Of a stretch of DNA of 33,190 bases, positions 1-6,417 are shown in pieces. The notes under the pieces are model-generated. The model searched no databases. It saw only the letters and a list, made by a program, of their open reading frames with translations, and was not told where the DNA came from. Numbering within the stretch: position 1 is the first letter of the stretch; every line of letters begins with the position of its first letter. The translations under genes and the position numbers were made by a program. The DNA is taken from positions 1 through 33,190 of the forward strand of contig JADHMP010000015.1 in NCBI GenBank assembly GCA_016779985.1. The letters are read 5' to 3'. The stretch is from JADHMP01 sp016779985. GTDB taxonomy: Bacteria > Bacteroidota > Bacteroidia > Flavobacteriales > Flavobacteriaceae.

Positions 1-1
1 T

Positions 2-124
2 ATTTGTGTCTATAATGCAGAATCAGAAGACATAATTAAAGAGCACGCTGAACGTGCAGGAGTTCCTGCCAACGAAATAACTTTAATTTCAAGCATATTA
101 AAGCATAATACTAGTAATGACTAA
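2..124 (+). CDS. DUF4242 family protein, 3' end only
   Basis: The frame is open from the left edge to TAA at 122-124 and gives the last 40 residues, beginning ICVYNAESEDIIKEHAERAG. The pattern 'CVY.A...E.I.EHA..AG.P...I..I' is what I know from the C-terminal half of DUF4242 proteins, small (about 80-95 aa) ferredoxin-fold proteins some of which are annotated as nickel-binding. The start and most of the domain lie outside the window, so the function cannot be tested. The family call is from recall. A 41-codon open stretch on the other strand (98-223) overlaps its 3' end. Confidence 0.7.
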   Translation: MCVYNAESEDIIKEHAERAGVPANEITLISSILKHNTSND

Positions 125-321
125 ATCATCGGCATATCCTCTTCCGTAAGCTCTGGCACTTCTAACACCCATACTCATCATCCGCAAAGCCAGTTGCCAA
201 TCCCTAATGGGTAGCGTTCTGATTTATTTACATTAGTGAAATAAAACAATTGTTATAGGTTTATGGAATGAAGACGATAAAAGTCCAAGACACGATGACT
301 TTCCTATTTACGAAATGACAA
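125..321. other. Intergenic stretch with two unidentified open fragments
   Basis: No complete gene is seen. On the minus strand 223 to 98 is open for 41 codons and reads protein-like (it includes RDWQLALRMMSMGVRSARAY), but a stop lies directly upstream and the frame overlaps the DUF4242 gene. On the plus strand 240-338 is open for 32 codons (includes IGLWNEDDKSPRHDDFPIYE) without a start and ends inside the next gene. Both could be gene remnants of the accessory zone or chance; I recognise neither. Confidence 0.3.
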
Positions 322-765
322 CTAAATCCATCTTCTAGTCCTAGTTTTATATAATAAATACTCTTCTCCAAACTTTTCTGTGAGAAATTTTTCTTCTCTT
401 TTTATTTGAAATCTATTTATCCAAAAGTAAAAAACAAAAGGGGTGAATATCGAGTAAATATTTAAGTAAAAAACTGTTGATGATAAAATAATTATAATCA
501 TCCCCAAATACATCGGATTTCTTGAGATTTTAAAAATTCCTGATGTAACAAGTCTATTTACATTTTTAAATTTAATTGGATTAACTGTAGTTTTTGATTT
601 TATGAAGTTAATAACAGGATTTAGAATTACAAGGAATCCAATCGACAGTAAAATAGTTGAAATTAAATATCTGTATGGTAAGTGAATTAATTCTAATTTC
701 TTTGACGAAATATATACAGAAATGGTTAAGATTATTACTAAAATTGGAGGGGGTATTTTTATCAA
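322..765 (-). CDS. Isoprenylcysteine carboxyl methyltransferase (ICMT/PEMT)-like membrane protein
   Basis: 147 aa. Four hydrophobic segments, then the family signature: LVTSGIFKISRNPMYLGM at about residues 72-89 (compare the usual G.Y...RHP.Y.G, here with Asn instead of His at 83) and the C-terminal REEKFLTEKFGEEYLLY block at about 123-139 ending RTRRWI. This family transfers a methyl group from S-adenosylmethionine at the membrane; in bacteria without prenylated CaaX proteins the natural substrate is unknown. The start at 765 gives the N-terminus MIKIPPP, as in many relatives, so the length looks complete. It stands alone between an unexplained intergenic region and a tiny ORF; no convincing promoter is seen. 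Confidence 0.8.
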   Translation of the reverse strand: MIKIPPPILVIILTISVYISSKKLELIHLPYRYLISTILLSIGFLVILNPVINFIKSKTTVNPIKFKNVNRLVTSGIFKISRNPMYLGMIIIILSSTVFYLNIYSIFTPFVFYFWINRFQIKREEKFLTEKFGEEYLLYKTRTRRWI

Positions 766-1072
766 TTTACAAATTACTAAAAGTTAAAAAAAACAAAATT
801 ATTAAATATGTTTTAACGAACATTTAATATATTAAAAATTATTGGGGAATGAAAAAATAACTCCTGTAGAATTTTAATTTATCCAATAAGCCACATACCA
901 AACAATAAAAGTCCAATTATAGTAGCCAAAACCCAAGTTATATTTTCAATTGTTTTCATTAACAATGATACACTTATTCAAATGATACCTTACTACAAAA
1001 GCAAGAAAATCACCCCCTATACTTCGCATTAACAAATTCAATAGATATCCATTTGGTTCTGTGCTTAATATA
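766..1072. other. AT-rich intergenic region, one possible 26-codon gene
   Basis: A 307-base gap between two minus-strand genes. It holds the 26-codon ORF listed separately (879-959). I see no hairpin terminator behind the integrase gene and no repeat. Confidence 0.5.
879..959 (-). CDS. Possible 26-aa single-span membrane peptide
   Basis: ATG at 959 to TAA at 879. The 26-residue product has a short polar N-terminus (MKTIENIT), one hydrophobic segment of about 18 residues (WVLATIIGLLLFGMWLIG) and then the stop. This resembles small membrane proteins of the YbgT/CydX or flavobacterial type, but no homologous family is recognised. There is no Shine-Dalgarno sequence, which is normal here. It lies between the integrase and ICMT-like genes on the same strand. 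In AT-rich DNA a hydrophobic 26-codon frame can arise by chance, so this is tentative. Confidence 0.3.
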   Translation of the reverse strand: MKTIENITWVLATIIGLLLFGMWLIG

Positions 1073-2725
1073 TTAAGCCGTTCTTTTATTTAAATCAATG
1101 ACTTTTCCTTTTTTCTGAATATCGTTCTTGACTGCCTCTATTTGGCTTAATTTTTTGTATATCCTTTCAGTTATTTTCTTGTTGGTTTGACCGTCTATAT
1201 AATCATCTAAATCCTCCCAATAGTCTTCTTCCATAGATTGGTCATTAAAGAATCTATGATATTTCTTATCTACCTCAACCCAATATCTTCTTTTATCCCT
1301 GAAAGCAACCGATACTTTCTTTTTATCTAAATCTGTATGGACACCCGATACCATCATTAACCATTCAGGATAGCCTTTTTGTTCAATTAGAAATTTTAGG
1401 CGATAGACAGCAAACTCAACCAACTTATCAAACTTAAATTCATCAAGTACCTTTTGGTGGTTAGTGTCAGTCTTTTCTATTATCTTTTTGCGTCTGTAAT
1501 CGCTGTAACTCCTTGTAGATAGTTGGTCAATGTCGTGTCCCACAAGCCATTTAGCTTCTAACTTATCAAGTTCGTCTTCCGCTGTTTGGAAGAAAGTCTT
1601 TCTTGCCTGTTTGAATGTGATGTTCTTTAACCCCATCCTTGCAAACTTATCGTTAAAAGTATCCCACATATCTTTATGTTTATTGGGATGCTGTCTGTTG
1701 TCGTATTCAAACAAACTGATTTTATTGTCAATGCCTGTTGTAATATATTTCCCACCAATCTTCTTTTCAGAATGTGTATAGATAATTGAATATTTTAACC
1801 GCTCCCAAATAATTCTAATTGGCTTAAATAATCGGATATATAAAAAAGCGGTTTCCTCCTTTGACCTGTCGTAATCAAGATATAAGTCGTCAGTTATCCA
1901 AGCATTAAAATTCTTTGCAACAGGTTTAATATTCTTGTTTTTGAGTCTTGCATCCGTAAAACGAACCAAGTCAGCAGGATACATACCTCGCATTCCAAAC
2001 ATAACAAGCCATAATGCACAGGATTGCCATCTTTGAATAGTATTAGCCTTTGTTAGAGCCTCAAATAACTCCTCTGTTGTGTTAGCCCTATTTACACCCT
2101 TTGTTCCTGTGCGTCCTTTTATTCGGTGTTTCTTGTTAGGCTTCACTCTATCGGCTACAAATCCATTATCAACTGCATCATTAATTAAAGCCATCACCCC
2201 ATTTTTATATGTAGTGAATGTCTTTGCAGAATTATCGCCATTCCTTACTTTTTCTGTAGCTATCCTTTTATACTTCATCAATAAAGCGTTGTCAACATCT
2301 TCAAAAGCAAGCCTTCCTTTTATGTGTAGGTGCATCTTAAAATATTTAAGACAACGACTGTAATGTTCTACATTAAGGTTAGTGTTGTTTGATTTGTATG
2401 AAGTTTCAAGATAATCGTCAATGGTTTTGACATTGGCTTTATTCATCACGTAATCAATTGCAGAGTAGTATGATAATTTACCTGTTTGCATTTTAGTTTC
2501 AGCATCTTTCATTTTCGCCTCCCATTCGTTTAAGTGGAGGTTTATGTCTTCAAATCCCTCGTGTTGCTCTGTAACACGTTTTTTAATGCTATCCCAATGC
2601 ATAGGAGCAATTTTAAGCCCCTTTATTCCTCTTTTGGTCTGTTGTTCCCTTGAGGCTGTAAATTGGATTAAAACATCTGTTTTTAGTGTTTTTTTACTTC
2701 GCAGGGTAAAGGAAATTGTAGCCAT
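1073..2725 (-). CDS. Tyrosine recombinase (phage/ICE-type integrase) with long C-terminal extension
   Basis: 550 aa. Residues 1-85 look like the arm-binding domain common to Bacteroidota integrases, 100-195 like the SAM-like core-binding domain, and 215-415 are the catalytic domain. Visible catalytic residues: Arg246 in FGMRGMYPADL, box II FKQARKTF with Arg375, His397 in LVGHDID, and probable nucleophile Tyr407 in STRSYSDY. The HxxR motif is KxxR here (Lys372), a substitution seen in some integrases. About 140 residues follow the tyrosine, much more than usual, and end in a Lys-rich helix. The gene sits beside a tRNA-Arg-like fragment (2851-2894), the typical place for the integrase of a genomic island. 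Three GTAAGAACA repeats and a TATCTTTG box precede the start. Whether it is active is unknown; the frame is intact. Confidence 0.9.
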   Translation of the reverse strand: MATISFTLRSKKTLKTDVLIQFTASREQQTKRGIKGLKIAPMHWDSIKKRVTEQHEGFEDINLHLNEWEAKMKDAETKMQTGKLSYYSAIDYVMNKANVKTIDDYLETSYKSNNTNLNVEHYSRCLKYFKMHLHIKGRLAFEDVDNALLMKYKRIATEKVRNGDNSAKTFTTYKNGVMALINDAVDNGFVADRVKPNKKHRIKGRTGTKGVNRANTTEELFEALTKANTIQRWQSCALWLVMFGMRGMYPADLVRFTDARLKNKNIKPVAKNFNAWITDDLYLDYDRSKEETAFLYIRLFKPIRIIWERLKYSIIYTHSEKKIGGKYITTGIDNKISLFEYDNRQHPNKHKDMWDTFNDKFARMGLKNITFKQARKTFFQTAEDELDKLEAKWLVGHDIDQLSTRSYSDYRRKKIIEKTDTNHQKVLDEFKFDKLVEFAVYRLKFLIEQKGYPEWLMMVSGVHTDLDKKKVSVAFRDKRRYWVEVDKKYHRFFNDQSMEEDYWEDLDDYIDGQTNKKITERIYKKLSQIEAVKNDIQKKGKVIDLNKRTA

Positions 2726-2726
2726 T

Positions 2727-2767
2727 TGTTCTTACTGCTGTAATTATGTTCTTACGCTTGTTCTTAC
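2727..2767 (-). repeat. Three direct repeats GTAAGAACA in the integrase leader
   Basis: The 9-mer GTAAGAACA (minus strand) occurs exactly at 2727-2735, 2747-2755 and 2759-2767. The copy nearest the gene ends one base before the integrase ATG; the farthest overlaps the -7 box by one base. Partial copies (7 of 9, plus-strand TTCTTAC) occur at 2952-2958 and 2966-2972. Phased 9-mers at an integrase gene resemble arm-type binding sites or an operator for autoregulation; that role is inferred. Confidence 0.6.
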
Positions 2768-2793
2768 AAAGATATGTATATATATAATGACAA
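2767..2793 (-). promoter_or_regulatory. Probable promoter of the integrase gene
   Basis: Minus-strand TATCTTTG (2774-2767) matches the Bacteroidota -7 consensus TAnnTTTG exactly. A TTG lies at 2793-2791, 16 bases upstream, slightly shorter than the usual 17-23. Transcription would begin near 2760, among the GTAAGAACA repeats. Confidence 0.45.
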
Positions 2794-2850
2794 CACATCT
2801 GTAATTACTGGAGTTTTACAATAATAACTAACAGGAAAAAGGGGGTACCG

Positions 2851-2894
2851 ATTAAGCCGTAATCAAGTGCACTATTCAGTTATGCTACGAGGCC
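2851..2894 (-). pseudogene. 5' part of a tRNA-Arg(ACG)-like sequence (candidate attachment-site scar)
   Basis: Read on the minus strand from 2894: a 7-base acceptor strand GGCCTCG, TA at positions 8-9, a D arm whose GCAT and GTGC strands pair in full (one G-T), then anticodon strand CTTGA and loop TTACGGC with U33 and anticodon ACG. The 3' anticodon strand is TTAAT, which still pairs at four of five positions, but beyond it there is no variable loop, T arm or acceptor 3' strand. The D loop has GA where GG is expected. So it is a tRNA-Arg cut near the anticodon arm. It lies 125 bases upstream of the integrase start. It matches 33 of 40 bases of the copy at 4235-4274 without gaps. An alternative is a decayed ordinary duplicate. 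Confidence 0.6.
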
Positions 2895-3061
2895 AATAAC
2901 ACCGTTTGTAGGTAGTTATGAGTTAAATTTTATATTGGTTGAAAAAGTTATTTCTTACAATAAACTTCTTACTACCTATTTCAAAAGACAAATATAGAAA
3001 TACTATCTTTATGTTTGATCAAGAAATTATATTTGCTTGAAAACATCAAACTCATCTCCTT

Positions 3062-3078
3062 TTGATGGTATACATCAA
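3062..3078. repeat. Short palindrome TTGATG-GTATA-CATCAA
   Basis: Perfect 6-base arms around a 5-base centre, about 40 bases upstream of the TACCTTTG box at 3116. The size and place fit an operator for a dimeric regulator, but one site without a known regulator proves nothing. Confidence 0.3.
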
Positions 3079-3096
3079 GTTACCCTTTTTACCATC

Positions 3097-3123
3097 TTGA
3101 CTTTTTGGGGTTGCATACCTTTG
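3097..3123 (+). promoter_or_regulatory. Possible promoter, TTG-N16-TACCTTTG
   Basis: TACCTTTG at 3116-3123 is an exact TAnnTTTG match, with TTG at 3097-3099. It would drive the remnant frame at 3177-3359 and possibly the PAAR-like gene, whose start is about 540 bases further on. Confidence 0.35.
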
Positions 3124-3176
3124 TTGAGGTTGATCTAAAGTATTAAAAGCAGTTACTATTGCTAGAAACTTACTAG

Positions 3177-3359
3177 CTTCAAGCTTTTAAATTGGAATGG
3201 TTATTTGTTTTAGATTATAACACTGCTGATGCTACGCCAAAATCAGATCATTTGTATTTTGATTATACCATGCTTCGAAATGTTCCAAAAGAAAATTATC
3301 AGTTTACCATTCACAAAACGGAAGATATTGGCCTAAACGCAGTAATTTTCAAGTCATAG
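3177..3359 (+). pseudogene. Open protein-like fragment, unidentified
   Basis: Sixty codons run from a stop at 3174-3176 to TAG at 3357-3359. The reading (part: DYNTADATPKSDHLYFDYTM) has a normal protein composition but no good start except TTG at 3192. I recognise no family. Its place between a promoter-like box and an orphan PAAR-like gene suggests the rest of a gene lost during decay of an injection-system or mobile-element region. A genuine small gene starting at TTG is the alternative. Confidence 0.3.
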
Positions 3360-3668
3360 ATTGGTTCGTTCCTATTGAATCAAACAATTATACACCAAAA
3401 AAAACAATCTTATTTTTATACATCGTTGAAAACGGTTTATTGTTTATGAAGTTTCATTTTCATTAGTTCAGCAATAGTTTATCGATAACCCTTTGAGTTG
3501 CAGAATCTCCTTTTAATATTTTATGATCAAGCATTTAATATTTAGAAATTAATATATTCAAATCTGGTTTTTTATTCTTTAAAGTATTTGCCAAAGAAAG
3601 CAGTAACAACTTTGGTAACTTATATATTATTTTTAGCTTTATTTAAAATTAATTCCAAACTAAAATTC

Positions 3669-4058
3669 ATGCCAAAATGTGTTTGTAATGGTGCAAAAAT
3701 TAAATGTTCTTTTGGTTCTGGTCCAAAATCGATGGTTGTTCTTCCCCTGAGTAGAACAACAACTCAAATGGCTAAACCTCTTGCCAATCAGTTAGATATG
3801 ATTCCTTTTCTCAATATACCTGCTTTTGGTCAATGTAAGTCACCACTAAATCCAATGAACTGGAAAATGGCAGGTCCTGTTCCTGTTTTTGTTCCCTCTT
3901 CCTGTATACCTGTTCCAGTAATGCCTTGGAGTCCAGTAGCCACAAAAACTAAAATTGGAAAACAACCTGCATTATTGGAGACCAGTAAAACAATGTGTGT
4001 TTGGGCTGGTTCAATTCAATTTGATGATCCTGGTACTAAAAAAATTCAGATGAAGTAA
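3669..4058 (+). CDS. PAAR-like protein (DUF4280)
   Basis: 129 aa from ATG 3669. An in-frame ATG at 3588 would add 27 residues, but family members start at MPxxVCxGAxxxCxxG, as here (MPKCVCNGAKIKCSFG, residues 1-16). The conserved middle includes IPAFGQCKSPLNP and PVPVMPWSPVAT and it ends with a C.WAG.I block. DUF4280 proteins resemble the PAAR tip that sharpens the spike of type VI secretion systems and extracellular contractile injection systems, and often accompany secreted toxins. No sheath, tube, VgrG, baseplate, ATPase or toxin gene is seen within the window, so this is an orphan tip. A good terminator follows (4085-4114). It lies between the two tRNA-Arg-like copies. Confidence 0.8.
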   Translation: MPKCVCNGAKIKCSFGSGPKSMVVLPLSRTTTQMAKPLANQLDMIPFLNIPAFGQCKSPLNPMNWKMAGPVPVFVPSSCIPVPVMPWSPVATKTKIGKQPALLETSKTMCVWAGSIQFDDPGTKKIQMK

Positions 4059-4084
4059 TTATTAATATTTAGGCCCTCAAGACA

Positions 4085-4114
4085 CCCTCTTAGTCAATTC
4101 TAAGGGGTTTTTTT
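4085..4114 (+). terminator. Rho-independent terminator of the PAAR-like gene
   Basis: The arms CCCTCTTAG and CTAAGGGG (with one imperfect pair) enclose a short loop and are followed by seven T at 4108-4114, 26 bases after the stop codon. Confidence 0.75.
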
Positions 4115-4202
4115 ATTCAAAAAACACACTATTTTGTGAAACTTTTGTGGTCGCTGGGGGGTAAAAAAAAGGTCTACTTTGCATAAGCCCTTTGTTTATA
4201 AG

Positions 4203-4274
4203 TGACCTTGAAGATTCAAATCTACTCCCTGTTGAGCCGTTATCAAGTGTGCTTTTTAGATATGCTATGAGGCC
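4203..4274 (-). pseudogene. Degenerate full-length tRNA-Arg(ACG)-like sequence
   Basis: Read on the minus strand from 4274: acceptor GGCCTCA, TA, a D arm that has lost its pairing and its GG, anticodon strand CTTGA with loop TAACGGC and 3' strand TCAAC (four of five pair), variable loop, a T loop TTTGAAT (one change from TTCGAAT), and 3' acceptor strand CAAGGTC, of which five of seven positions pair (one G-U) with the 5' strand, then A. The T stem is broken and about two bases short. U33 is replaced by A. These changes exclude a working tRNA, but all parts are in order, so a tRNA-Arg pseudogene is the best reading. It is a diverged repeat of 2851-2894. Confidence 0.6.
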
Positions 4275-4363
4275 GAACTAGAAAATATGATTTTTTTAGA
4301 AATCAAATAAAAAGTTATTGTTTTAATTCTTAGTGTTATCTTCACCAGCACTATTTTGATCAT

Positions 4364-5302
4364 ATGGAATACATTGCAATTTTTGTTGGCTTGATTCTTC
4401 TTTTAAAAGGCGGTGACTGGTTGATGAAGACTTCGGTAGCACTCTCGCTCTATTTGAAGATTCCTAAAATTGTGATTGGAATGACAGTAGTTTCTTTTGC
4501 TACTTCAGCCCCAGAACTAATTGTAAGTATTCAAGCAGCTCTGGGGGGCTATCCTGATCTCGCCTTGGGCAATGTCTTAGGTTCAAACGTAGCCAACTTA
4601 GCCTTTGTGTTGGGTATTGTAATCATTATTGCCCCAATCAAAGTGGCTAATGGTTTTGTGAAAACGGATTGGAGTTTGATGTTTGTTTTTTCGATCATCT
4701 TTTATTTTCTCCTCACCCAAGACGCTCAATTATCTAGAAACGAAGGAGTGTTTCTATTTATATCTTTAATTCTATTTCTTATTTTTTTAATCAAATTCCA
4801 AAAGAAAGCCATTATTGAAGAATCAGAAAATTCGCTTGAGCTTCTCTCAGTAAAACAGATTTTTTTTTTACTACCCTTAGGAGGCCTCGCGCTTTGGTTA
4901 GGGTCAGAGACTTTAGTGAAAGGGGCAGTAGGTTTAGCTCAAGAATTAGGTGTAAGTGAAAGAATTATTAGTATATCAATCGTATCAGTTGGCACTAGCA
5001 TTCCTGAGCTCTCTGCCTCATTAATCGCTATCATAAATAAAGAAAAAGCCATTTCTTTGGGAAATTTAATTGGCTCAAATATTTTTAATCTTTTAGCAGT
5101 TTTAGGGATAACCTCCATTATTCAGCCTCTTCAAGTAGAAGATTTGTCTCTTATTGACCGTGATATTTTTTGGATGCTCGCCATTTCATTTTTGATATTA
5201 CCATTGGTTTATTTTCCAAAGAAAAACACTCTAGGTAGATGGGAGGGCTTTATACTCTTTGGTACTTATATTTTATTTTTATATCCATTAATTTTTGGTT
5301 AG
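4364..5302 (+). CDS. Calcium/sodium antiporter, CaCA superfamily (YrbG-like)
   Basis: 312 aa, about ten membrane spans in two inverted halves. The duplicated alpha repeats are plain: FATSAPELIVS at about residues 45-55 followed by GNVLGSNVANLAFVLG (69-84), and VGTSIPELSAS at about 209-219 followed by GNLIGSNIFNLLAVLG (233-248). Their Glu and Ser/Asn side chains form the ion sites in this family. It would export Ca2+ in exchange for Na+ or K+ across the inner membrane. The length fits the prokaryotic YrbG type. It is a single gene facing glutamine synthetase, with which it shares a terminator. Ion specificity cannot be read from sequence. Confidence 0.92.
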   Translation: MEYIAIFVGLILLLKGGDWLMKTSVALSLYLKIPKIVIGMTVVSFATSAPELIVSIQAALGGYPDLALGNVLGSNVANLAFVLGIVIIIAPIKVANGFVKTDWSLMFVFSIIFYFLLTQDAQLSRNEGVFLFISLILFLIFLIKFQKKAIIEESENSLELLSVKQIFFLLPLGGLALWLGSETLVKGAVGLAQELGVSERIISISIVSVGTSIPELSASLIAIINKEKAISLGNLIGSNIFNLLAVLGITSIIQPLQVEDLSLIDRDIFWMLAISFLILPLVYFPKKNTLGRWEGFILFGTYILFLYPLIFG

Positions 5303-5311
5303 GGCATAAAA

Positions 5312-5335
5312 AAAACCTCCTAAAAGGGAGGTTTT
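5312..5335. terminator. Bidirectional terminator between the exchanger and glutamine synthetase genes
   Basis: A perfect 9-base stem AAAACCTCC / GGAGGTTTT with a 6-base loop. The A-tract on one side and T-tract on the other let it serve both convergent genes. Confidence 0.85.
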
Positions 5336-5355
5336 AAGATAGAAATCTATTGTTG

Positions 5356-6363
5356 TTATACGCTAACAGATTTTACGGTTTTAATGATCCTAGCAGCAAT
5401 TTTGTAGGGATCCCCATTTGAAGCAGGTCTTCTATCTTCAAGCCACCCTTTCCAGCCTTTTTCAACTGTCATAATAGGAATTCTAATAGAAGCTCCTCGG
5501 TCAGAAACACCAAAGCTAAATTGGTCAATTGACTGTGTTTCATGTTCTCCAGTCAACCTCATATCATTATCAGCACCATATACTTCGATATGTTCTTTGA
5601 CTACTGGACGAAATGCTTCACAAATCGTTTCATAAGTTTCTTGTGAACCGCAAGTTCTCAAAGTGGTATTTGAAAAATTAGCGTGCATACCAGAACCATT
5701 CCAGTCGGTTGCCCCAAGGGGCTTAGGATGCCAATTAACAGCTAAACCATATTTTTCACCAAGACGCTCTAATAAATAGCGAGCCACCCACATCTGATCT
5801 CCAGCATCAGCAGCTCCTTTTGAAAACCCTTGGTATTCCCACTGTCCTGCAGCAACTTCGGCATTAATACCTTCAATATTTAAACCCGCTTCTAAGCATT
5901 GATCGAGATGTTCTTCAACCATTTCACGCCCATAAGCATTTTTGGCTCCAGCAGAACAATAAAACTGCCCTTGTGGAGTCTGATCTCTTGGAAATCCTAA
6001 CGGAAGGTTTGTTTCTGGATCCCAAAGGAAGTATTCTTGCTCAAATCCAAACCAAAAGTCATTGTCATCATCGTCTATAGATGCTCTAGCATTTGATTCG
6101 TGAGCGCTTCCGTCAGCGTTTAAAACTTCTGTCATAACTAACCATCCATTTTTTCTATCGGGGTCTGGATACAGTGCAACAGGCTTCAATAAACAGTCAG
6201 AAGAACCTCCTTCAGCTTGTCGCGTAGAAGAACCGTCAAATGACCATAGCGGGCAACCCTTTAAAGTGCCACTAAAGTCCTCAACAATTTTTGTTTTGCT
6301 TCTTAGGTTGGCAGTTGGTGTGTAACCGTCCAACCAAATGTACTCGAGTTTGGATTTATTCAT
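5356..6363 (-). CDS. glnA: Glutamine synthetase, type II (eukaryote-like, short form)
   Basis: 335 aa from ATG 6363, the normal size of GSII (about 330-370 aa), not of the bacterial GSI (about 470) or GSIII (about 700). It makes glutamine from glutamate, ammonium and ATP in the cytoplasm. Visible motifs: IWLDGYTPTANLRSK near the N-terminus, SFDGSSTRQAEGGSSD (41-56), metal-binding FGFEQEYF (105-112), NGSGMHANFS (222-231), the ATP-site RGASIRIP (289-296) and EDRRPASNGDPY (309-320). The frame is open to 6417, but a start there would lie on the -33 element, so the ATG at 6363, with family-like N-terminus, is chosen. GSII is not known to be adenylylated, so control is probably transcriptional or by feedback. 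Its ammonium supply may come from the Amt cluster at 12.8-16.9 kb. Confidence 0.95.
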   Translation of the reverse strand: MNKSKLEYIWLDGYTPTANLRSKTKIVEDFSGTLKGCPLWSFDGSSTRQAEGGSSDCLLKPVALYPDPDRKNGWLVMTEVLNADGSAHESNARASIDDDDNDFWFGFEQEYFLWDPETNLPLGFPRDQTPQGQFYCSAGAKNAYGREMVEEHLDQCLEAGLNIEGINAEVAAGQWEYQGFSKGAADAGDQMWVARYLLERLGEKYGLAVNWHPKPLGATDWNGSGMHANFSNTTLRTCGSQETYETICEAFRPVVKEHIEVYGADNDMRLTGEHETQSIDQFSFGVSDRGASIRIPIMTVEKGWKGWLEDRRPASNGDPYKIAARIIKTVKSVSV

Positions 6364-6385
6364 AATTCTTGATTTTTTCGATAAA

Positions 6386-6417
6386 CAAAAATAAAATTTT
6401 ATGTTACTTCCATTCAA
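6386..6417 (-). promoter_or_regulatory. Promoter of the glutamine synthetase gene
   Basis: Minus-strand TATTTTTG (6393-6386) matches TAnnTTTG, and TTG at 6417-6415 stands 21 bases upstream, ideal for the flavobacterial housekeeping sigma factor. The leader would be only about 15 bases. Confidence 0.7.

Larger units (their letters stand above)
2895..3668. other. Gene-poor stretch with remnants and one possible promoter
   Basis: 774 bases without a complete gene. Visible items: an 8-base inverted repeat TAGGTAGT / ACTACCTA at 2907-2914 and 2971-2978; a tight palindrome at 3062-3078; a TACCTTTG box at 3116-3123; an open 60-codon fragment at 3177-3359; and AT-rich sequence up to the PAAR-like gene. 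It looks like eroded accessory DNA. Confidence 0.5.

Noticed and set aside
1530..2804. Plus-strand frames at 1530-1781, 2079-2363 and 2544-2804
   Set aside because: They are antisense to the integrase and have no family-like sequence.
3669..4058. A type VI secretion or eCIS locus
   Set aside because: Only a PAAR-like tip is present; no other component was found on either strand within the window.
5356..6417. A start of glutamine synthetase at 6417 (353 aa)
   Set aside because: That ATG overlaps the -33 promoter element, and the extra 18 residues do not fit the family.
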